Assembly: GCA_027079305.1 (NCBI GenBank)
Contig: JALWVU010000070.1
Location: 39,978 to 103,977, forward strand
Length of the DNA: 64,000 nucleotides
Source of the DNA: Aquificaceae bacterium
GTDB taxonomy: Bacteria; Aquificota; Aquificia; Aquificales; Aquificaceae
Direction of reading: 5' to 3'
Below, piece by piece: positions 7,719 through 14,155 of this stretch (its first letter is position 1; each line of letters starts with the position of its first letter). The notes under the pieces are model-generated. The model searched no databases. It saw only the letters and a program-made list of their open reading frames with translations, and was not told where the DNA came from. A program made the position numbers and the translations under genes.

Positions 7719-8897
7719 ATGCTCTCCGAGAGAGTAAAAACCCTCAAACCCTCCCCCACCATATCCCTTACCGCCAAGGTGAGGGAGCTCAAAAGCAGGG
7801 GTGTGGACGTCATAGGCTTCGGAGCAGGGGAGCCCGACATAGACACACCGGAGTTCATAAAGGAGGCCTGCGCGAAGGCTCTCAGGGAAGGCAAGACCAA
7901 GTATCCCCCTGCGGGAGGTATCCCGGAGCTCAGGGAGGCCCTCTCCGAGAAGCTGGAGAAGTTCAACGGAGTCCGCTACAAGCCCTCCGAGATCGTTGTG
8001 ACCGTTGGGGCAAAGCTGGCCATATACCTGATACTCAGTGCTCTCATAAACGAAGGGGACGAGGTTCTCCTCCCCTCCCCCTACTGGGTCACCTACGAGG
8101 ATCAGATAAGGCTCTGCGGTGGTGTTCCCGTGCTCGTTCCCACCTCCATGGGGGAGGGCTTCTCCCTCAAGTTCGAGGAGGTGGAGAAGAGGATAACCGA
8201 AAGGACCAGGTTGATCATAATAAACTCCCCCACGAACCCTACGGGAATGGTATACAGGAGGAGGGAGATCGAGAGGATAGCGGAGCTCTGCCTCAAAAGG
8301 GGGATCTACATCCTCTCGGACGAGTGCTACGAGAGCTTGATCTTTGAGGACTCCGAGTTCTTCAGCGTGGCGAGCCTTTCGGAGGAGGTCAAAAGGATAA
8401 CCTTCACGGTGAACTCCTTTTCCAAAACCTATTCCATGACGGGATGGAGGGTCGGATACGTGGCCTGTGAGGAGAGCCTGGCCAGAGTTCTGGTGAGCAT
8501 AAACAGCCATCTGGTTTCCAACACCGCCACCTTCGCCCAGTATGGAGCCCTTGAGGCCCTGAAGAATCCGGAGGGCGAGAGGTTCGTAAGGGAGGCAAGG
8601 GAGATATACAGGAGAAGGAGGGAGATCATATACGAGGCTCTAAAAGAAATTCCCGAAGTGAGAGTTCTGAAGCCGGATGCCACCTTCTATATATTCCCCG
8701 ACTTTTCCTTTTACACCTCCAAAGTGGGAGGTGATGTTAAGCTGGCGGAATACCTTCTCGAAGAGGCTAAGGTGGCTGTGGTTCCCGGTTCCGCTTTCGG
8801 CGCGGAAGGTTTCTTCAGGTTCTCCTTTGCCCTGGAAGAGGACGGCATAAGGGAAGGTGTGAAGAGAGTCAAAGAAGCCCTCGAGAGCTTAGTGTAA
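7719..8897 (+). CDS. aspC: Class I/II aspartate-type aminotransferase
   Basis: 392-residue PLP-dependent fold-type I aminotransferase of the aspartate/tyrosine subgroup I-gamma. Visible are PTISLTAK at the N terminus, GAGEPDIDTPEF, the NSPTNPTG substrate-binding loop, SDECYE and the PLP lysine in SFSKTYSMTGWRVGY (about residue 234), and the carboxylate-binding Arg in FRFSFA. It transfers amino groups between aspartate or other amino acids and 2-oxoglutarate in the cytoplasm. Substrate range cannot be fixed; thermophile relatives also act on prephenate. Confidence 0.9.
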   Translation: MLSERVKTLKPSPTISLTAKVRELKSRGVDVIGFGAGEPDIDTPEFIKEACAKALREGKTKYPPAGGIPELREALSEKLEKFNGVRYKPSEIVVTVGAKLAIYLILSALINEGDEVLLPSPYWVTYEDQIRLCGGVPVLVPTSMGEGFSLKFEEVEKRITERTRLIIINSPTNPTGMVYRRREIERIAELCLKRGIYILSDECYESLIFEDSEFFSVASLSEEVKRITFTVNSFSKTYSMTGWRVGYVACEESLARVLVSINSHLVSNTATFAQYGALEALKNPEGERFVREAREIYRRRREIIYEALKEIPEVRVLKPDATFYIFPDFSFYTSKVGGDVKLAEYLLEEAKVAVVPGSAFGAEGFFRFSFALEEDGIREGVKRVKEALESLV

Positions 8898-8901
8898 GCT
8901 C

Positions 8902-9201
8902 TCACTTCCTCATTATCTCCGAGAGCATCTGTATGACCGTATCTATCCTGTAGTTGGGCTGACCGATCTCCTGCCTAATTTCCTGACGGAGCTGGTTTAT
9001 TTCGCCCCTCAGCTGTCCTATCTCATGTCTCACCTGTCCCACCTGCTCGTCTATCTTTTGGTCGAGTCTCGATATCCAACTCCTGAGCTGTCCTGCCTGT
9101 TCATCCATCTTCTGACCGAGCTGATCTATCCTCTGGTTCATGTATCTGAAGTCTTGCTCCTGTCTGTCTTTAAGTTCCTTTATCTCCGCCCTTTCGAGCA
9201 T
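8902..9201 (-). CDS. Small heptad-repeat coiled-coil protein
   Basis: 99 residues, nearly all coiled coil, built from repeats of the kind DQLGQKMDEQAGQLR, DQKIDEQVGQVRHEIGQLRGEI and RQEIRQEIG. No membrane segment or Cys. A TAGGAG lies just before the ATG. Similar short Gln/Glu/Ile heptad proteins are common hypothetical genes in Aquificales; no function is known. It sits convergent to aspC with 4 bases between the stops and divergent to obg. Confidence 0.7.
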   Translation of the reverse strand: MLERAEIKELKDRQEQDFRYMNQRIDQLGQKMDEQAGQLRSWISRLDQKIDEQVGQVRHEIGQLRGEINQLRQEIRQEIGQPNYRIDTVIQMLSEIMRK

Positions 9202-9220
9202 GGCTCCTAATAAGTTACCT

Positions 9221-9240
9221 CGACCCGCAACGTGCGGTCG
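9221..9240. other. GC-rich hairpin between coiled-coil gene and obg
   Basis: CGACCCGCAACGTGCGGTCG can fold into a stem of CGAC/GTCG plus CGCA/TGCG with one bulged C and an ACG loop, and on the + strand is followed by ACGCTTTT. It could be a weak terminator or a leader hairpin of the - strand gene. Confidence 0.4.
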
Positions 9241-9298
9241 ACGCTTTTAAACAGCTCCCATCTTGATGAAAGGAAAGCCAGTTCTATCTTGAGTATTG

Positions 9299-10330
9299 AT
9301 GCGGAACGTTTTTATAGATCGCGTGAAGATCTTCGTCAAAGGCGGAAGGGGAGGAAACGGTGCGGTAGCCTTCCTGAGGGAGAAGTTCAGGCCCAGAGGA
9401 GGTCCCGCGGGAGGGGACGGAGGTAAGGGAGGGGACGTTATTCTTGTGGCGACCTCGAGCAAACAGACCCTTCTGGACTTCAAGTATAAGAAGCACTTTA
9501 GGGCCCAGAACGGCGAGCACGGGAAGGGAAAAAACCAGAAGGGGAAGGACGGAGAGGATCTGATAGTTTACGTCCCCGTAGGAACCGTGGTAAAGGATGC
9601 GGAGACAGGAGAGATCATATGCGATCTTGTGGAGGAAGGCCAGAGGTGCGTGGTGGCAAGGGGTGGAAGGGGAGGAAGGGGGAACGCCCACTTCGCAACG
9701 CCCACCGATCAGGCACCCAGATACGCGGAGCCGGGTGAGGAGGGAGAGGAGAGGTGGATTGTCCTTGAACTTAAGCTCATAGCGGACGTGGGCGTAGTCG
9801 GTCTTCCCAACGCGGGAAAGTCCACCCTCCTCTCCAGACTCACCAGAGCAAGACCCAAGGTGGCGGACTACCCCTTCACCACAATAACGCCCAACCTCGG
9901 CGTCCTCGAGCTCGACTACGAGAGACGCATAATCCTTGCGGACATCCCCGGGCTGATAGAGAACGCCCACAGAGGAGCGGGCCTCGGCCACGAGTTCCTC
10001 AGGCACATAGAGAGGACCAAGCTCCTTCTGCACCTTATCGATGTCTCGGACTCAAGGGAAAGGGATCCCCTCGAGGCCTTCGAGCTCGTGAACAGAGAGA
10101 TGGAGCTCTACAGCGAGGAGCTCTCTAAAAAGCCCCAGATAGTCGTGGCCAACAAGATTGACTCCCTCTCGGACAGGGGATATTTAGAGGAGTTGAGGGA
10201 GCACTTCGAATCTAAAGGCTATCCCTTCCATGCAATCTCTGCTATAACGGGCGAGGGAATAGAGGAACTCAAGGAGCTTCTGTGGAAAAAGCTTAAGGAG
10301 GTCGAGAATGCCCCTGCTGGGAAGGTATAG
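9299..10330 (+). CDS. obgE: Obg/CgtA GTPase, ribosome assembly
   Basis: 343 residues. The N-terminal glycine-rich Obg fold (about 1-157, with KGGRGGNGAVAFLREKF and GGRGGRGNAHF) precedes a GTPase domain with G1 GLPNAGKST, G2/Pxxxx TTITPNLG, G3 DIPGLIE, G4 NKID and G5 SAITGEG. The C-terminal OCT extension of some Obg proteins is absent. Obg binds the 50S subunit and couples ribosome maturation to guanine nucleotide levels. A TTG codon lies directly before the ATG chosen. The last 23 bases overlap the start of nurA. Confidence 0.95.
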   Translation: MRNVFIDRVKIFVKGGRGGNGAVAFLREKFRPRGGPAGGDGGKGGDVILVATSSKQTLLDFKYKKHFRAQNGEHGKGKNQKGKDGEDLIVYVPVGTVVKDAETGEIICDLVEEGQRCVVARGGRGGRGNAHFATPTDQAPRYAEPGEEGEERWIVLELKLIADVGVVGLPNAGKSTLLSRLTRARPKVADYPFTTITPNLGVLELDYERRIILADIPGLIENAHRGAGLGHEFLRHIERTKLLLHLIDVSDSRERDPLEAFELVNREMELYSEELSKKPQIVVANKIDSLSDRGYLEELREHFESKGYPFHAISAITGEGIEELKELLWKKLKEVENAPAGKV

Positions 10331-11297
10331 GTTCTCCTTCGGCACATGGAGAACGCCCGAGATGGAAGAGGACTATCTCGAAGAATCCGAGGAGATAGGT
10401 GATCCCGATATAGAACTCAGAGACTGGGAGCCTATAGATGGATCCTCCGAGGAAGAGATAGATGTGATCTTCGTGGACGGCATAAGGAGGACGGAGAACC
10501 TCATATACCTGGAGGACGAGGAGGGGAACTTCTCGGAAGGCGCCTTCGTCTCCGTAGGGGCTGGGGCCCTCCACATGCGATACGGGAAGATAAACCTTGC
10601 GAGCGAATCTCTCCAGAACTTCATTGTAAGAAGGTATCTATTCCTAAAGAAAGGTTTGGAAGTGGAGGAGAGATCGGTCAGCCTGGATATCGGAGGAAGC
10701 AGGCTTGAGTTTTTCATAGAGGAGACTGAAAAAGAAATATCTCCCTACGTGAACGAGGTTATGGCCAGACTCGAATGGAAGGTGGCGGAGGAAGCCTTCA
10801 GGGCAAGGAGGCCCAGACTGATGATAACGGACGGGACCGTCCACTACAGCGCAAGGATAAAGGAGCTTCCCTTTGTGGGATACGTGAAAAAACACAAGAG
10901 GAGATACGTCCCCAGCGACAGGACCTGGATCTTCAGGGAGCTGAAGCTCGGTCAGAGAACCCCCATAGTCCTCATCCATTCCCAGCCCACCTTCGAAGGA
11001 GAAGGGGCAAAGAGCTTCGACAAGTTCACCTGGTATGTCCGCATAAGCGAGGACGAGGGTATAAGCGGTCTTGCGAGGCTCGAGGTTCCCGCCGGGATAG
11101 GGCTAAAAAGAACAAAAGAGATAGCTGACCTCACCGCCTGGCTGATTCCCAAGTTCGCCTCCACCGAGTTCTCGGACAGAAGGGCCCCTCAGAACCTGCT
11201 CCCCATAAAGCATCTGGAGAACGCCCTCAGAAGGAGGCTCGGGAGCCAGACCTTGATAAGGAGGGCGCTCCTCAAAGAGCTCGGCGCTACCCGATGA
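10308..11297 (+). CDS. nurA: NurA-domain 5'-3' nuclease
   Basis: 329 residues. The NurA pattern is visible: an acidic first motif (IDVIFVDGIRRTE), a central ITDGTVHYS, GYVKKHKRRY and the C-terminal RAPQNLLPIKHLENALRRRLG. In archaea NurA works with the HerA translocase in DNA end resection; in Aquificales and other bacteria NurA-domain genes also occur. No herA is in this window. It begins inside obg, so the two are co-transcribed, and its 3' end overlaps the convergent uracil-DNA glycosylase gene by 11 bases, giving a small DNA-maintenance cluster. Confidence 0.82.
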   Translation: MPLLGRYRFSFGTWRTPEMEEDYLEESEEIGDPDIELRDWEPIDGSSEEEIDVIFVDGIRRTENLIYLEDEEGNFSEGAFVSVGAGALHMRYGKINLASESLQNFIVRRYLFLKKGLEVEERSVSLDIGGSRLEFFIEETEKEISPYVNEVMARLEWKVAEEAFRARRPRLMITDGTVHYSARIKELPFVGYVKKHKRRYVPSDRTWIFRELKLGQRTPIVLIHSQPTFEGEGAKSFDKFTWYVRISEDEGISGLARLEVPAGIGLKRTKEIADLTAWLIPKFASTEFSDRRAPQNLLPIKHLENALRRRLGSQTLIRRALLKELGATR

Positions 11298-11958
11298 ACT
11301 CCTTCAGCTTGTTCAGATCTTCTACAAAATCCTTGTCCGCGGATGGGTTCCTAAGTATGTAGGCGGGATGGTAGGTGAGCAGGACCTTGATTTTGGGATC
11401 GTAAGGGTATGGATAAAAGTTACCCCTTACCTTAGTTATGGAGAACTTCTTTCCCAGTATACCTTCACCCGCGGTGGCTCCCAGACAGCAGATCACCTTG
11501 GGTTTTATTATGTCAAGCTCTCTCTTAAGATACGGGAAACAGGCGTTTATCTCGGAAGGAGTGGGCTTCCTGTTGCCGGGGGGTCTGCACTTGCAGACGT
11601 TGGTGATGTAAACCTCCTCCCTCTTCAGACCGAGGATCTCTTCTATCTTACTGTTCAGGTATCTGCCCGCCCTACCCACGAAGGGCCTTCCCTGGATGTC
11701 CTCCTCTTCCCCGGGAGCCTCGCCGACGAAAACTATGGGCGAGTAAGGATTCCCGTCCCCGAAGACCACCTGGGACCTGCTCCTGTGAAGCTCGCACTTG
11801 GTGCAGTTTTTGAAAGAGCTGAAGTGCTCCTCTAAGAGTCTTCTTCTATCCTTCTGAAAGGTCTCCGCCTTGGCCGGCTCCTTTCTGAGTTTCTCGGTAA
11901 GGTATACCTCCCTTATGCCTATCTCCTCCAAAGCCTTTGCGGTTTCTCTCACTCCCAT
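11287..11958 (-). CDS. udg: Family 4 (type 4) uracil-DNA glycosylase
   Basis: 223 residues. An N-terminal extension is followed by the [4Fe-4S] ligand pair in NCTKCELHR, the active-site GEAPGEEEDIQGRPFVGRAG, a second Cys group in VCKCRPPGNRKPT and INACFPYL, and the C-terminal TYHPAYILRNP loop. Family 4 enzymes excise uracil from hot-climate genomes where cytosine deamination is fast. The gene starts at the stop codon of the JAB-protease gene (1-base overlap), implying one transcript. Confidence 0.93.
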   Translation of the reverse strand: MGVRETAKALEEIGIREVYLTEKLRKEPAKAETFQKDRRRLLEEHFSSFKNCTKCELHRSRSQVVFGDGNPYSPIVFVGEAPGEEEDIQGRPFVGRAGRYLNSKIEEILGLKREEVYITNVCKCRPPGNRKPTPSEINACFPYLKRELDIIKPKVICCLGATAGEGILGKKFSITKVRGNFYPYPYDPKIKVLLTYHPAYILRNPSADKDFVEDLNKLKEFIG

Positions 11959-12377
11959 CAGGCTCCGAAGACCTCCACCGCCTCCTCCCTGAACTTGCCC
12001 TCCACCAGCTCCCAGCTCCTGAAGGAGACCGCCTTCCCCTTCTGGACGGAGACTATTATGTAGGAGAAGCCCTCGAAGGCCCTCTCCTCGTCGAACTGGG
12101 AGGGTCTGTCGGGATGGTCAGGGTGAGAGTGGTAGACTCCCACTATCTCGAGGCCGAACTCACGGGCCTTGTCTTCCGCCTTCATGTAGTCCTTCGGATC
12201 TATCTCGTATCTGTCGTTCTTTCTGTCCGGGTTCGCATTGGGAGTCTCATAGGCTCCGAAGGCTATCCTCACGTCCCCCTGAATCTTTCCCAGCAGGAGA
12301 CCGCAGGTCTCGTAGGGGTAGTCTTTTTCAGCCTGGGCGAGGATCTTATCTAATGCCCTCTTCCTTATCTTGAGCAT
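11958..12377 (-). CDS. JAB/MPN (M67) zinc metallopeptidase
   Basis: 139 residues. The JAMM signature is present: Glu in YETCGLLLG and the zinc ligands in GVYHSHPDHPDRPSQFDE (HxH-x10-D). Bacterial JAMM proteins remove C-terminal tails or isopeptide-linked partners, often from ubiquitin-like sulfur carriers such as MoaD/ThiS/CysO types; no such carrier gene is adjacent. A TATAAT ends 6 bases before the ATG and overlaps the 3' end of the preceding small membrane gene, so this gene may have its own leaderless transcript. Confidence 0.88.
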   Translation of the reverse strand: MLKIRKRALDKILAQAEKDYPYETCGLLLGKIQGDVRIAFGAYETPNANPDRKNDRYEIDPKDYMKAEDKAREFGLEIVGVYHSHPDHPDRPSQFDEERAFEGFSYIIVSVQKGKAVSFRSWELVEGKFREEAVEVFGA

Positions 12378-12395
12378 GTAGAAATTATAAACTTT
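12377..12395. repeat. 19-bp direct repeat, copy 1
   Basis: TGTAGAAATTATAAACTTT, identical to 12713-12731. Read on the - strand it contains TATAAT. Confidence 0.8.
12384..12389 (-). promoter_or_regulatory. -10 hexamer of JAB-peptidase gene
   Basis: TATAAT on the - strand, 6 bases before the ATG ending at 12377, inside a 19-base direct repeat shared with 12713-12731. Confidence 0.55.
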
Positions 12396-12492
12396 TAGGT
12401 TCAGCTCTGCGGGAGAGTAGTATGATGATTAAAAAGGCAAGTAGAGGAATACCACCTATCAAAGCGTAGTATAGTATCTCCTTTTCTGTCAT
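12385..12492 (-). CDS. 35-residue single-span membrane protein
   Basis: Short frame starting MTEKEILYYAL and ending RRAEPKSL, with one hydrophobic span (about residues 8-26) and a positively charged C-terminal flank, predicting N-out/C-in. Its ATG overlaps the stop of the upstream 64-residue membrane protein by 4 bases (ATGA), strong evidence of translational coupling. The same arrangement occurs at 33825-34143. No known function or family recognised; too short for routine gene callers. Confidence 0.65.
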   Translation of the reverse strand: MTEKEILYYALIGGIPLLAFLIIILLSRRAEPKSL

Positions 12493-12683
12493 TTCCTTGC
12501 CCCCTTATCAATGAAAATAATGCCTACAATTAGAAAAGCCAGGAAAAATAAAACTGCTATAACACCGCCTGCTATCGAAAGCTTTCCGGAAAAGATGGGT
12601 TGTATTATGCCAAAGACGATCCACGCTACGGCCACAGCGAAGCTGGTTTTACCAAGTTCCTTAAGAGTTTCTTCCTCTAACAT
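12489..12683 (-). CDS. 64-residue two-span membrane protein
   Basis: Begins with a short charged helix (MLEEETLKELGKT) followed by two hydrophobic segments (about 14-31 and 38-58) separated by a turn containing FSGK, and ends DKGARK. No enzymatic motif. The following 35-residue gene overlaps its stop. The 63-residue protein at 33952-34143 has the same size, topology and a matching FG-or-VG...SG pattern, so the two may be paralogues. Similar tiny DUF-type membrane proteins are seen in other bacteria; function unknown. Confidence 0.78.
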   Translation of the reverse strand: MLEEETLKELGKTSFAVAVAWIVFGIIQPIFSGKLSIAGGVIAVLFFLAFLIVGIIFIDKGARK

Positions 12684-12712
12684 GGAAACGCTATGCCTCT
12701 ATAGCCTGTCCG

Positions 12713-12731
12713 TGTAGAAATTATAAACTTT
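12713..12731. repeat. 19-bp direct repeat, copy 2, with promoter
   Basis: Second exact copy of TGTAGAAATTATAAACTTT. On the - strand its TATAAT (12720-12725) is 36 bases before the start of the 64-residue membrane gene and is its likely -10. Confidence 0.7.
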
Positions 12732-12736
12732 CGTGT

Positions 12737-12742
12737 TATATT
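12737..12742 (+). promoter_or_regulatory. -10-like TATATT, leaderless position
   Basis: TATATT ends 7 bases before the ATG at 12750; no Shine-Dalgarno is present. Confidence 0.4.
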
Positions 12743-12749
12743 CAAGGCT

Positions 12750-12950
12750 ATGGAGTGGGGGCAGGTAATAACTCTCATCTTTGGGATTGCAGGCTTCATG
12801 GGAATATTCATGTTCCTGATAAACAAACGTATAGACTCTCTTGAAAAAAGGTTCGATGATGTAAACAGGCGGCTCGACAGAATAGAGGAAGACATTAGGG
12901 AGATCCGTCAGCTTATATACAAGTCTCTCGGTGAACCTACCAAGAAGTAG
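12750..12950 (+). CDS. Small membrane-anchored coiled-coil protein
   Basis: 66 residues: one N-terminal transmembrane helix (about 5-24) followed by a charged coiled coil (NKRIDSLEKRFDDVNRRLDRIEEDIREIRQL). This is a common hypothetical architecture in thermophiles, probably anchoring an oligomeric helix in the cytoplasm. No function assigned. It is divergent from the tiny membrane-gene pair. Confidence 0.65.
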   Translation: MEWGQVITLIFGIAGFMGIFMFLINKRIDSLEKRFDDVNRRLDRIEEDIREIRQLIYKSLGEPTKK

Positions 12951-12963
12951 CTTAGCTCATTTT

Positions 12964-13005
12964 GAAAAAAGAAAAAGGAGAGAAGAGGAAAGGGAGGGGA
13001 GGGGG
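12964..13005. other. 42-base pure polypurine tract
   Basis: Every base is A or G on the + strand, grading from A-rich to G-rich. It lies between convergent 3' ends; on the - strand it is an unstructured C/U-rich RNA just downstream of the lipoprotein stop, suitable as a Rho-loading site, and as DNA it could form a triplex. Confidence 0.6.
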
Positions 13006-13010
13006 TAGAT

Positions 13011-14087
13011 TTACATCTCCTGCTCCACTTCCTCAGCTATGTAGTTGTTGCCGTCGAAGCCAACTATCTTGACCTCAACGAAGGAGCCGTCCTGTATGTT
13101 GCCCTCCCACTCTCCACCTTGAACGGTTATTGTATTGTTATTGCCCAAATCCAAGGTAAGCGTGTTGCCGCTCACATTATTAACAGTCCCTTTTACCTCA
13201 AGCTCTATCTCCTCGGCCGTGCAGGTGGCGTTGTTCAGGTCAAGGTTTTGGCACTCGACCTCAACTTTCAAGCTATTCGAATAGGCAAGATTGAGAACAT
13301 TTCCTATATTTTGACCTTGGGTGTTGGAGTAATCGACTGTATACACACTTCCGTTCATAGACGTAAGTTCAAAAGTCATATTGTTTTCGTCTATACTGGA
13401 AACTCTACCTTCTAACTCCATATTCTTACCTGTGCTTTCCATGTGGTTTTCCATCTCCTCAGGTTCTATTTCTTCTATCTCGAAAGCTACATTACACGAT
13501 GGTGGAGATTGTGAATTATCTATGTTCACAATCATTTCTCTTTCATCTCCATCGCCATCATTTACTTCAAAGTCAAGGGATACTTGGTTTTGTCCTTCGA
13601 CTATGTTGAGACCACCATCTTCAACCCTTATTTCTATTGTGCACTCGCTATTTGAGCAGGTTATATTAGTATCGTTTTCTGGAGTTAGTGAAGGATCTAT
13701 ATTACATGTGTAAATAGTGTTATTTAGCATAATACTTGTAGACTGAGACACTTGCACCACAAATTTGTCATAAGTTCCTGTGGGGCAGGAAGATACATCT
13801 ACAAGCCTCATGGAGTTTGCAAGATCTGTTAGATCGACAGTGTATCCCTGAGGATCAGAGAAAAGCTGGCAGGATACGCCGGTTGATGAATTTACTAAGG
13901 ACACGTTCTTAACAGTTATTTCAACTTTCTGCGGGTTTTGAGGACTTCCATTTACAAGGGCATCAGTTAAGTAAAAAGACACCGTCCCACTGGACGCTGT
14001 GTCACCACCGCCTCCGCCACCGCAGTTATAGGCAAGAAGCCCAGAACCGAAGATTGCTCCCAGAAGCATCAGCTTTTTCATCTTCAT
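13011..14087 (-). CDS. DUF4382/DUF5666-like envelope lipoprotein
   Basis: 358 residues. A signal peptide leads to Cys22 followed by six glycines; the preceding residues (LLAYN) are an atypical lipobox with Asn at -1. Residues about 33-200 resemble DUF4382 (GTVSFYLTDALVN, the VDLTDL and GTYDKFVVQV pattern), and the C-terminal 130 residues contain two DUF5666-like beta modules (NMELEGRVSSID and EVKGTVNNVSGNTLTLD). The ATG at 14087 is set by AAAGGAGGTGAT. Asn/Thr-rich composition and AT-rich codons differ from neighbours. A GTTACC-type direct repeat and TTAATAT lie upstream, so it is probably controlled by the response regulator at 16793. Confidence 0.72.
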   Translation of the reverse strand: MKMKKLMLLGAIFGSGLLAYNCGGGGGGDTASSGTVSFYLTDALVNGSPQNPQKVEITVKNVSLVNSSTGVSCQLFSDPQGYTVDLTDLANSMRLVDVSSCPTGTYDKFVVQVSQSTSIMLNNTIYTCNIDPSLTPENDTNITCSNSECTIEIRVEDGGLNIVEGQNQVSLDFEVNDGDGDEREMIVNIDNSQSPPSCNVAFEIEEIEPEEMENHMESTGKNMELEGRVSSIDENNMTFELTSMNGSVYTVDYSNTQGQNIGNVLNLAYSNSLKVEVECQNLDLNNATCTAEEIELEVKGTVNNVSGNTLTLDLGNNNTITVQGGEWEGNIQDGSFVEVKIVGFDGNNYIAEEVEQEM

Positions 14088-14122
14088 CTTTATCACCTCC
14101 TTTTGATTTTTCTTTCGCATAG

Positions 14123-14155
14123 ATATTAACTTCCCAAGGTTACCCCTAAGTTACC
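14123..14155 (-). promoter_or_regulatory. Response-regulator-type site and -10 of lipoprotein gene
   Basis: GTTACC-N5-GTTACC (14139-14155 on the + strand, 11-base period), then 9 bases, then a -10-like TTAATAT (14123-14129, - strand). One half-site lies in the end of the multicopper oxidase gene. Confidence 0.65.
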
